Assembly: GCA_900316615.1 (NCBI GenBank)
Contig: ONDU01000006.1
Location: 662-33,590, forward strand
DNA from: an uncultured Eubacteriales bacterium
Lineage (GTDB): Bacteria > Bacillota > Clostridia > Oscillospirales > Acutalibacteraceae
Length of the DNA stretch: 32,929 bases
Direction of reading: 5' to 3'
Shown here: piece by piece, positions 22,080 to 28,412 of the stretch
Position numbering within the stretch: the stretch's first letter is position 1
Layout of the letters: each line of letters starts with the position of its first letter
The notes under the pieces: model-generated
Databases searched by the model: none
What the model was told of the DNA's origin: nothing
The model's input: the letters and a program-made list of their open reading frames with translations, nothing else
Made by a program: the position numbers and the translations under genes

Positions 22080-22741
22080 TGGTGCTTAACGTAGTTGAAA
22101 AATTTGTAAGTATAAACGGTGAGGGAGCTCATGCAGGAGAGCTTTCGGCATTTATACGTTTTAAGGGCTGCAATCTTAGCTGCTCATACTGCGATACAAA
22201 GTGGGCAAACTGCAAGGATACCGAAGCAAAGCATATGTCGCCGCAGGAGCTTTCGGAATGGGTAATGCAGCAAAGGGTTATCAACGTTACGCTTACAGGC
22301 GGAGAGCCTCTTTTACAAAAAGGTATAGAAGAATTGATTGAGCTTCTTGCAGGAAACGGGATCAGGGTTGAAATAGAAACAAACGGAAGTATTCCGCTTG
22401 AAAAATTTGCAGCATTGAAGCATCGTCCTGTGTTTACTATGGATTATAAGCTGCCGTCAAGCGGTATGGAAAAATTTATGTATACGGACAACTTTTCACT
22501 TTTGAAAAAAAGCGATACTGTCAAAATGGTGGCAGGAAGCAGTACAGATTTGAAAAGAGCCTTGTACATAATAAGAAAGTATTCGCTTTCAGACAGATGC
22601 CATATATACCTTAGTCCTGTTTTCGGACATATAGAGCCGTCGGATATGGTTGAATTTATGATAAAGCACCATCTGAATAAGGTAAGGCTACAGTTACAGC
22701 TGCATAAATTCATATGGGAGCCTGAAAGAAGAGGAGTGTAA
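22079..22741 (+). CDS. queE: QueE, 7-carboxy-7-deazaguanine synthase
   Basis: 220 residues, a radical-SAM enzyme with the CxxxCxxC cluster ligands C31, C35 and C38 in [15 protein letters not shown]. The GGEPLLQ motif ([10 protein letters not shown]) and VEIETNGS are the usual SAM-binding strands. It rearranges CPH4 into 7-carboxy-7-deazaguanine. The start is GTG 22079, overlapping the queD stop by one base; a GTG one codon later (22082) is equally possible with GGGGAGG at 22065-22071. The small size fits the Gram-positive QueE group. Confidence 0.95.
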   Translation: MVLNVVEKFVSINGEGAHAGELSAFIRFKGCNLSCSYCDTKWANCKDTEAKHMSPQELSEWVMQQRVINVTLTGGEPLLQKGIEELIELLAGNGIRVEIETNGSIPLEKFAALKHRPVFTMDYKLPSSGMEKFMYTDNFSLLKKSDTVKMVAGSSTDLKRALYIIRKYSLSDRCHIYLSPVFGHIEPSDMVEFMIKHHLNKVRLQLQLHKFIWEPERRGV

Positions 22742-22751
22742 GTATAATTTT

Positions 22752-23321
22752 ATGGACAGAAAAGCTATAGAGGAACATATAAAGGGAATACTTAAAGCGA
22801 TAGGAGAAGACCCCGAAAGAGAGGGACTTAGAGAAACTCCGCAGAGGGTAGCGAGAATGCTTGAAGAAGTACTGGAAGGAACAGCCTACAGCAACCACGA
22901 AATAGCAGAGATGTTCGGAAAGACTTTTGAGTATGAGAGCTGTGCCGACAGCGAAAGTGCCGTAGTGATGAAGGATATTACGGTTTTCAGCTATTGTGAG
23001 CATCATATGGCACTTATGTATAATGTCAGGGTAAACGTAGCCTATATACCCAACGGCAAGGTACTCGGTATGAGCAAGATTGTACGTATATGCGATATGG
23101 CGGCTAAAAGATTACAGCTTCAGGAAAAGCTCGGAAGAGATATTGCGGAAATAATATCGGAAGCAGCAGGAACGGAAGATGTCGGAGTAGCGATAAGTGC
23201 CTGCCACAGCTGTATTACTGCAAGAGGAATAAAGAACCCCGACGCAAAAACCGTAACAACAACACTCAGCGGAAAATTCCGCAGTGACACAGACCTGAAA
23301 GAGCTTCTCAGATTTGAATAA
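22752..23321 (+). CDS. folE: GTP cyclohydrolase I (FolE type IA)
   Basis: 189 residues. Zinc ligands Cys82 and His85 in SYCEHHMAL and Cys154 in [11 protein letters not shown], and the substrate-binding stretch [17 protein letters not shown], are intact. It turns GTP into 7,8-dihydroneopterin triphosphate, the shared precursor of folate and 7-deazaguanines. Being inside the riboswitch operon, this copy is probably devoted to queuosine precursor synthesis; whether the genome has another folE for folate is not visible. Between queE and queC with gaps of 10 and 29 bases. ATG 22752 has GAGGAG about 15 bases upstream, a slightly long spacing. Confidence 0.95.
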   Translation: MDRKAIEEHIKGILKAIGEDPEREGLRETPQRVARMLEEVLEGTAYSNHEIAEMFGKTFEYESCADSESAVVMKDITVFSYCEHHMALMYNVRVNVAYIPNGKVLGMSKIVRICDMAAKRLQLQEKLGRDIAEIISEAAGTEDVGVAISACHSCITARGIKNPDAKTVTTTLSGKFRSDTDLKELLRFE

Positions 23322-23350
23322 GAATTTATTACAGTAATGAAAGGGTATGT

Positions 23351-24043
23351 ATGCTTATGAAAGCACTTGTATTACTAAGCGGCGGTGTAGACAGTGCAAC
23401 CTGTCTTGCGGTTGCCGTTGACAAATACGGAAAGCAAAATGTGCTGGCATTGTCTGTAGCCTACGGACAGAAGCACAACAAGGAAATAATCTCAGCTGAA
23501 AATATAGCCGCTTACTACGGCGTAAGACTTTTAAAGCTCGACCTGGCAAAAATATTTGAGGGTTCGGACTGTTCGCTTTTAAAGGGTTCGGAAAGTGAAA
23601 TTCCTAAAGAAAGCTATGCGGCTCAGCTTAAAAGTACGGACGGCTTGCCCGTGTCTACCTATGTGCCGTTCAGAAATGGTCTGTTTTTGTCGGCAGCTGC
23701 AAGCATAGCACTGTCAAACGGCTGCGGAGAAATCTATTACGGAGCACACAGCGACGATGCCGCAGGAAATGCCTATCCTGATTGCAGCAAGGAATTTAAC
23801 GAAGCCATCAATACGGCGATTTACATAGGAAGCGGAAATCAGCTTAAAGTAAAAGCTCCGTTTGTAGGAATGAAAAAAGCTGATGTAGTCAGAACAGGAC
23901 TTAATCTTAATGTACCCTATGAGCTTACATGGAGCTGCTACGAGGGAAGCGATACCCCCTGCGGACTTTGCGGAACGTGCCGTGACAGAATGGCAGCGTT
24001 CGAGGCAAACGGAGTAACCGATCCGCTTCTGAAAGGAGAATAA
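23351..24043 (+). CDS. queC: QueC, 7-cyano-7-deazaguanine synthase
   Basis: 230 residues from ATG 23351. The N-terminal PP-loop SGGVDSAT (residues 10-17) binds ATP; the C-terminal [18 protein letters not shown] supplies four cysteines for zinc. It converts 7-carboxy-7-deazaguanine and ammonia to preQ0. A second ATG at 23357 gives the canonical start [10 protein letters not shown] and lies 11 bases after GAAAGGG (23339-23345) rather than 5, so either codon may be used. Fourth gene of the operon; its last bases carry the ribosome site for queF. Confidence 0.95.
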   Translation: MLMKALVLLSGGVDSATCLAVAVDKYGKQNVLALSVAYGQKHNKEIISAENIAAYYGVRLLKLDLAKIFEGSDCSLLKGSESEIPKESYAAQLKSTDGLPVSTYVPFRNGLFLSAAASIALSNGCGEIYYGAHSDDAAGNAYPDCSKEFNEAINTAIYIGSGNQLKVKAPFVGMKKADVVRTGLNLNVPYELTWSCYEGSDTPCGLCGTCRDRMAAFEANGVTDPLLKGE

Positions 24044-24045
24044 TA

Positions 24046-24543
24046 TTGAGCAGAATAACAGAAAACGAAAGAGGAAACATAACTCTTTTAGGAAATAAAA
24101 ATACGGTATATGAGAACAGCTATTCTCCAAAGCTGCTTGAAGCATTTCCGAACAAGCATACAGATAACGATTATTTTGTAAAGTTCAACTGTCCCGAATT
24201 TACAAGTCTTTGTCCTGTTACGGGACAGCCTGATTTTGCGACAATATATATTTCCTACATTCCCGGTAAGCTTATGGTAGAGAGCAAATCACTGAAGCTT
24301 TATCTTTTCAGCTTCAGAAATCACGGAGATTTTCACGAGGACTGCGTTAATATAATAATGAAAGACCTGATAAAGCTTATGAACCCTAAGTATATAGAGG
24401 TATGGGGGAAATTTCTGCCCCGAGGAGGCTTGTCCATTGACCCTTACTGCAATTACGGAATGCCCGGTACAAAGTGGGAAAAGCTCGCTTGGGAAAGACT
24501 TGCACATCACGATATGAACCCCGAAGCTGTGAACAACCGATAA
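24046..24543 (+). CDS. queF: QueF, NADPH-dependent preQ0 reductase (type I)
   Basis: 165 residues, single-domain type I enzyme. The nucleophile Cys56 and proton donor Asp63 lie in [17 protein letters not shown]; the NADPH-binding signature [15 protein letters not shown] follows. It reduces the nitrile of preQ0 to the amine of preQ1, the riboswitch ligand. The start is TTG 24046, two bases after the queC stop, with GAAAGGAG (24031-24038) at a spacing of 7; no ATG fits. Last gene of the operon. tgt and queA, needed to place queuosine into tRNA, are not in the window. Confidence 0.95.
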   Translation: MSRITENERGNITLLGNKNTVYENSYSPKLLEAFPNKHTDNDYFVKFNCPEFTSLCPVTGQPDFATIYISYIPGKLMVESKSLKLYLFSFRNHGDFHEDCVNIIMKDLIKLMNPKYIEVWGKFLPRGGLSIDPYCNYGMPGTKWEKLAWERLAHHDMNPEAVNNR

Positions 24544-24577
24544 TGATTTTTAAAACTGTGATGACAGGAGGTTGAAT

Positions 24578-26056
24578 ATGAAACAAATAAAAAAATCAAA
24601 AAGGTTCAAAAAGCGTTATATATTTATGTTTTCGATAATATTTCTTATAGCAGCAGGAATACTTCTATTTGTTTTCTGTACGGGAAATCACTATACCTTT
24701 ACATACAAATATTTTTCTACAGACTATCAGATGGACGAAAGCAAAATCAAATTTAAAATATCTGATGAAAGCATAGTAAAGGCTGAAAAAGTGTATGTAA
24801 ACGAAAACAATAAAATCTGTATTGATTTGGTTTCACAGAAAAGAGGCGACACCTCCATAAGGACATATTACGGTAAGATACATATGGCTGAAATCAACAT
24901 TCACGTTGACAGGTTCGGTATTATTCTTGAAAAAGGAAACCTGACCTTCAACGGATACCGTTATATGGAGTACGCCTTTGTTATATGTATAGCTGTTGTA
25001 TTTGCATTTATGGCATTTTCATATATAGAGAGCTTCAGAAGAGCGGATTTTTCATACTCTATGGTTGCATACGGAGCGGTATCGCTGTATTCTCTGGCGA
25101 TAGTGGTTTATACCTGCTATTATTTTATTAATTTCGCAAATGATACATTCAAGCATTTTTTATACAGAATTTATGAAACGGGAGTATTGTTTGCAATAGT
25201 TGCATCACTGCCGATGTTTGTCGTTTCGTTTGCTATGGCGTTCAGCAATATATGGCTTGTACGTCATGAGGGCTTCCGTCCCGTAAATCTTCTGGGAATA
25301 TTTCTGGGTATATTTACATTTATCGGAACCCTGTTTGTATATGAGGGAAGATACTTGTTCTACGGTACAAATGCAGTAGTTTACAAAATTTATGATACAT
25401 TATATTTTATGCTTTCATATACAGTAAGCTTTATGGAATGTCTTTTCCTGTTCATAATGCTTACAGCGTTTATGTCCACACGCTACAAGCCGCCATATAA
25501 CAAGGATTATATAATGATACTCGGCTGCGGAATAAGAAAGGACGGCGGACTTACTCCTCTGCTCAGGGGCAGGGCGGACGCTGCCCTGAATTTTGAGGCG
25601 GCTCAGTATGAGCAGACGGGAAAGCACGCAAAATTCATACCGTCAGGCGGACAGGGCTCTGATGAAATAATCTCAGAGAGTGAAGCAATCAAACGCTATC
25701 TTCTCGAAAAGGGCGTACCCGAGGAACGCATTCTGAAAGAGGACAAGTCAGTAAACACCTTCCAGAATATCCTGTTTTCAAAGCAGGTTATAGAAAATGA
25801 TGCAGGCTCGGCGGAAAATATAAAGGCGGCTTTTGCAACAACCAACTACCACATTTTCAGAGGTTATGTTCTTTCACAGAAGCATAACCTTGACGCTCAG
25901 GGAATTTCCGCAAAAACCAAGTGGTATTTTTATCCCAACGCCTTTCTGCGTGAGTTTGTCGGACTTCTGGCTGAGAAGAAAATACAGATTTCCATTATAA
26001 TAGTATCAATAATACTTTTCTTTGTTTCAATATATAACATATTGTCGTTGATGTAA
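24578..26056 (+). CDS. multi-pass membrane protein with C-terminal DUF218 (YdcF/SanA-like) domain
   Basis: 492 residues. One N-terminal helix (about 16-34), an extracellular segment of about 85 residues, then about five helices between residues 125 and 305, a DUF218 domain (about 310-465) and a final helix near 470-490. The DUF218 signature is clear: MILGCGIRKDGGLTPLLRGRADAAL, IPSGGQGSDEIISESEAIKRYLLEKGVPEERILKEDKSVNTFQN and ATTNYHIFRG. Members are linked with envelope integrity and vancomycin resistance (SanA) but their reaction is not known. ATG 24578 follows AGGAGG (24566-24571); the in-frame TTG 24572 is too close. Ends at a terminator shared with the convergent gene. Confidence 0.9.
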   Translation: MKQIKKSKRFKKRYIFMFSIIFLIAAGILLFVFCTGNHYTFTYKYFSTDYQMDESKIKFKISDESIVKAEKVYVNENNKICIDLVSQKRGDTSIRTYYGKIHMAEINIHVDRFGIILEKGNLTFNGYRYMEYAFVICIAVVFAFMAFSYIESFRRADFSYSMVAYGAVSLYSLAIVVYTCYYFINFANDTFKHFLYRIYETGVLFAIVASLPMFVVSFAMAFSNIWLVRHEGFRPVNLLGIFLGIFTFIGTLFVYEGRYLFYGTNAVVYKIYDTLYFMLSYTVSFMECLFLFIMLTAFMSTRYKPPYNKDYIMILGCGIRKDGGLTPLLRGRADAALNFEAAQYEQTGKHAKFIPSGGQGSDEIISESEAIKRYLLEKGVPEERILKEDKSVNTFQNILFSKQVIENDAGSAENIKAAFATTNYHIFRGYVLSQKHNLDAQGISAKTKWYFYPNAFLREFVGLLAEKKIQISIIIVSIILFFVSIYNILSLM

Positions 26057-26061
26057 AAGCA

Positions 26062-26096
26062 AAAGGACTGCCGGGCTTTCGCCCACGCAGTCCTTT
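26062..26096. terminator. bidirectional intrinsic terminator between convergent genes
   Basis: AAAGGACTGC (26062-26071) pairs with GCAGTCCTTT (26087-26096), enclosing a second GGGC/GCCC helix. T-rich sequence follows on the plus strand, and TTTGCTTTT on the minus strand. It serves the DUF218 gene and the lipoprotein at 26138. Confidence 0.8.
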
Positions 26097-26137
26097 ATAA
26101 TTTGTATTTGTGTATTATGTTATCTGTTTACTGAGCG

Positions 26138-26992
26138 TTACTGAGCGTCAACAGAGGGGAAAAGCTCTCTGAAGCTTTCGCTGTCGTAGATACCGCCGCC
26201 GAAGCGTGACTTGATTATGTAGTAATTGTCCACATGACTGTTTACCAGTTCATTGCTTATTCTTACGTCAAAGCAGTAGTACTCAACATCTTTACCGTAA
26301 TCCTCAACCGTTACAGAACCGAGATAATGAGCATTAAGTCTTTCATCGCCGCCGCCGAGATATTCAAGCAGGGCTGCCTTAGCATCGGCAACTGTGAAAT
26401 CCTCTGTTTTTACTGCGTCATCAGAAGTATCGGGTTCTTCATCGCCCTCATTGATATTAAATCTGCCTGCAAAAGCTTCGCTGTCATAGATGCCGCCGCC
26501 GTGACGTGAATTTATAACATAATAGTAATCAACGTGGCTGTTTGTAATTTCGTTAAGAAGTCTTACATCGAAACGGAAGTACTCAACACTCTGACCGTAC
26601 TCTTCTACCGTTACGGAGTCAAGATAGGTGGCATTAAGTCTTTCGTCACCGCCGAGGAACTGGAGCAAAGCATCTCTTGCGTCATCTGTAGTGAATTCGT
26701 CTTCTTTGATTATCTCAGAAACATTGAATGTACTTTCCTGTGTGGGAGCTTCTGTAGGAGCTTCTGTTTCTTCCTCTGTGGGAGCTTCCGTGGGAGCTTG
26801 TGTAGGCTTCTGAGTAGCCTTGGCTGTGGGCTTTTCGGAAGCCTTTGCTGTAGATTTCTGAGTAGCGTTTGCTGTAGCGGAAGCTGATGTTGCCGCAGAA
26901 GCACCTGTTTTATCGTTATTGCAGCCTGTAAAAGCAGCAGTCATTGTAATTGCCATAGCGGCTGCAAGCATAATAGTCAATGTCTTTTTCAT
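26138..26992 (-). CDS. lipoprotein with two tandem copies of an unknown domain
   Basis: 284 residues from ATG 26992 (the frame continues upstream to 27043, but this start has GAGGTG 11 bases upstream and gives a clean lipoprotein signal, MKKTLTIMLAAAMAITMTAAFTGC, Cys24). A linker of TQKPTQAPTEAPT-type repeats (about 35-95) leads to two homologous domains of about 77 residues, each starting DxFTxxDAxxALLxxLGG, with DERLNAxYLxSVTVEeYG, a Tyr/Phe strand, NSHVD and GGGIYDSE. The second copy has an extra Gly in LGGGDERL. I do not recognise the domain. The linker shares the unit KASEKPT and flanking codons with the protein at 390-1223. Confidence 0.85.
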   Translation of the reverse strand: MKKTLTIMLAAAMAITMTAAFTGCNNDKTGASAATSASATANATQKSTAKASEKPTAKATQKPTQAPTEAPTEEETEAPTEAPTQESTFNVSEIIKEDEFTTDDARDALLQFLGGDERLNATYLDSVTVEEYGQSVEYFRFDVRLLNEITNSHVDYYYVINSRHGGGIYDSEAFAGRFNINEGDEEPDTSDDAVKTEDFTVADAKAALLEYLGGGDERLNAHYLGSVTVEDYGKDVEYYCFDVRISNELVNSHVDNYYIIKSRFGGGIYDSESFRELFPSVDAQ

Positions 26993-27071
26993 ATCTTTTT
27001 TACACCTCAAAATATGTGAAAATATACAATTATATCGCCACATTAATTTATTAATCTGCGACTTTAATGAA

Positions 27072-27100
27072 ATTATACAATAAACCTATGTGAAATGCAA
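27072..27100 (-). promoter_or_regulatory. putative promoter of the duplicated-domain lipoprotein
   Basis: On the minus strand TATAAT (27077-27072) with TTGCAT (27100-27095) 17 bases upstream. A second TATAAT lies at 27034-27029 with no recognisable -35. The leader would be about 70 bases. Confidence 0.4.
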
Positions 27101-27205
27101 TAAAAAAAGATTTAATTTTTTGTAACATTTACTTAAAAAAAGGTAATAATTATTTAGTTTTTGTCATTTTTTCAGTAACTCCGAAATACTATGACTTCGA
27201 CACTA

Positions 27206-27290
27206 CAAGGTTTATGTCAGGCATTTTCAAAGGCTTGCGGTTTCCGAAGTCAGAGCCTTTGTCGTTTAAGGGCAAAGCTCTTAAACGACA
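27206..27290 (+). repeat. family B modular hairpin repeat, copy 4 (diverged)
   Basis: AAGGTTTATGTCAGGCATTT…, then CAAAGGCTTGCGG as in copy 1, a central module ending CAGAGCCTTTG, and a final hairpin CGTTTAAGGGC-AAA-GCTCTTAAACG (27262-27287). The order matches the other copies but the first stem is imperfect. It borders the remnant of a Big2 gene, with copy 5 in the opposite orientation on the other side. Confidence 0.75.
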
Positions 27291-27291
27291 A

Positions 27292-27320
27292 AGGGCTGTG
27301 CAAAGTTCTTGCATAGCCCT
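27292..27320 (-). terminator. hairpin terminator of the lost Big2 gene
   Basis: AGGGCTGTGCAA (27292-27303) pairs with TTGCATAGCCCT (27309-27320), 12 pairs with one G-T wobble, 8 bases beyond the stop of the Big2 remnant read on the minus strand. A short T-rich stretch follows in that direction. Confidence 0.55.
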
Positions 27321-27327
27321 CGTAAGT

Positions 27328-27543
27328 TTATTTAACTTTTACGGTACATGTTTTGGTTTTGCCGTTCGAGGTTTTTACAGTAATTGTAGCTGTACCGACT
27401 TTTTTAGCTGTAACCTTGCCTTTTTCGACCGTTGCTACTGTACTGTCACTGCTGCTCCAGCTGTAATATGTGAAAGCGTCAGAGGGCGTGAGCGTAGGAG
27501 TAAGCTTGCAGGTCTTGCCAACCTGAAGCTCAAAGGATATGCC
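27328..27543 (-). pseudogene. truncated C-terminal fragment of a Big2-domain protein
   Basis: The minus strand keeps an open frame of 71 codons from 27543 to the TAA at 27330-27328, reading GISFELQVGKTCKLTPTLTP, then YSWSSSDSTVATVEKGKVTA and TATITVKTSNGKTKTCTVKV: one almost complete bacterial Ig-like group 2 domain with the typical WSSSDxxVATV and GxATIT motifs. A TGA lies directly upstream (27546-27544) and there is no start codon or ribosome site, so the 5' part of the gene is missing. The break falls exactly where degenerate family B repeat copy 5 begins. Similar domains sit at the end of the sortase at 8881. It is a remnant of a larger surface-protein gene. Confidence 0.8.
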
Positions 27544-27544
27544 T

Positions 27545-27590
27545 CAGGATTTTGCAAGTGTTTACAAAGGCTTGACCTTAAATTTACATT
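27545..27590 (-). repeat. family B repeat fragment, copy 5 (inverted, degenerate)
   Basis: Read on the minus strand: TTTAAGGTCAAGCCTTTGTA, AAC, ACTTGCAAAATCCTG. The start module and the CAGGATTTT-side end of the consensus are recognisable, and the central modules are gone. Inverted relative to copy 4, with the Big2 remnant between them. The sequence from 27591 to 27770 is A/T-rich and I see nothing else in it. Confidence 0.6.
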
Positions 27591-27770
27591 TTGGTTATCA
27601 TTATTATTTCAATTTTATTTTAGCACTATTTTTTTATATTTTCAATGAAAAAATGAATAACTTGAAGAAATCTGATTAGTTAAAATATATAGTATATTTT
27701 AACTGTAGTATTTTAAATTATGTTTAAGCTACAAAAAGCATTTAATTATAAAGGTGTTTTTGATAAGCTA

Positions 27771-27799
27771 TTGACAAATTGTTGAATAAGAGTTATTAT
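27771..27799 (+). promoter_or_regulatory. promoter of the feo iron-uptake operon
   Basis: TTGACA (27771-27776), 17 bases, TATTAT (27794-27799): perfect -35 and one mismatch at -10. The predicted start (about 27806) falls inside the palindrome at 27801-27828. Confidence 0.85.
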
Positions 27800-27800
27800 A

Positions 27801-27828
27801 TATATAGTTAGAAAAGCCTAACTATATA
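27801..27828. promoter_or_regulatory. palindromic operator over the feo transcription start
   Basis: TATATAGTTAG (27801-27811), spacer AAAAGC, CTAACTATATA (27818-27828): an 11+11 perfect inverted repeat immediately downstream of the -10 box. The inner TTAG…CTAA half-sites resemble DtxR/IdeR/MntR-type boxes more than a Fur box. Its position over the start site suits an iron-dependent repressor. The identity of the regulator is inference. Confidence 0.7.
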
Positions 27829-27866
27829 CTTTGTATAAATAAAGGCTTTCAAAAGGGGGATTTCGT

Positions 27867-28079
27867 ATGATGCCGTTGTCGATGTCAGGTATCGGAGAAG
27901 AAAATGTAATAAAGAAAATAGGAGGAAGTCCGGAAGTAAAAAGACATCTTGAAAATCTTGGCTTTGTAGCGGGAGGAAGCGTAAAGATAGTCAATAAGCT
28001 TGGAGAAAATGTAATAGTCAACGTGAAGGAAGCAAGAGTTGCCATAAGTGAGGAAATGGCAAGAAAAATTATGGTATAA
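27867..28079 (+). CDS. feoA: FeoA-family ferrous iron transport protein A (first copy)
   Basis: 70 residues, the size of a single FeoA SH3-like domain. Motifs: GGSPEVKRHLENLGFVAGGSVKIVNK and the closing VNVKEARVAISEEMARKIMV. FeoA is a small cytoplasmic partner of FeoB required for Fe(II) uptake. AAAAGGGGG precedes ATG 27867 (a second ATG follows directly). It is the first gene after the operator-covered promoter and lies 14 bases before a second feoA, an arrangement seen in many Clostridia. Confidence 0.93.
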   Translation: MMPLSMSGIGEENVIKKIGGSPEVKRHLENLGFVAGGSVKIVNKLGENVIVNVKEARVAISEEMARKIMV

Positions 28080-28093
28080 CGGAGGAAATAACA

Positions 28094-28315
28094 ATGAAAA
28101 CGCTTAAAGATGTAGCAATCGGACAGACGGCAATGGTTAAGAAGCTTCACGGTGAGGGAGCTGTAAAACGCAGGATTATGGATATGGGAATTACAAAGGG
28201 GACGGAGGTATTTGTAAGAAAGGTAGCACCCTTGGGCGACCCCATAGAGCTTAAAGTAAGAGGCTATGAGCTTTCCATAAGAAAAGCAGATGCTGAGCAG
28301 ATAGAAGTTGAGTAA
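28094..28315 (+). CDS. feoA: FeoA-family ferrous iron transport protein A (second copy)
   Basis: 73 residues: MKTLKDVAIGQTAMVKKL, then GAVKRRIMDMGITKGTEVFVRKVAPLGDPIELKVRGYELSIRKADAEQI. This is closer to the canonical FeoA consensus (RRxxxMGxxxGxxVxVxxxAPxGDPxxxxxxGxxxxLR) than the first copy. Likely forms the FeoB-regulatory SH3-like fold. ACGGAGG precedes ATG 28094. The two FeoA proteins differ clearly, so they may have separate roles rather than being a recent duplication. Confidence 0.95.
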   Translation: MKTLKDVAIGQTAMVKKLHGEGAVKRRIMDMGITKGTEVFVRKVAPLGDPIELKVRGYELSIRKADAEQIEVE

Positions 28316-28320
28316 TAAAA

Positions 28321-28361
28321 AATCATATTGAGAGAACCGCTTCGGCTTTCTCAATATGATT
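28321..28361 (+). other. hairpin between feoA and feoB
   Basis: AATCATATTGAGA (28321-28333) pairs perfectly with TCTCAATATGATT (28349-28361), 13 bp, starting 5 bases after the second feoA stop. No T tract follows. It could stabilise the upstream mRNA or partly terminate, so that FeoA is made in excess over FeoB. Confidence 0.75.
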
Positions 28362-28412
28362 TACCATAAAGGTTAGTTGATTATAACATAATGAAATGAA
28401 AGGAAGAAAGTT

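Noticed and set aside
27214-27648. 144-codon plus-strand frame
   Set aside because: It is antisense to the Big2 remnant and reads through two family B repeats; composition is Cys/Phe/Ser-rich, as expected for a shadow frame.
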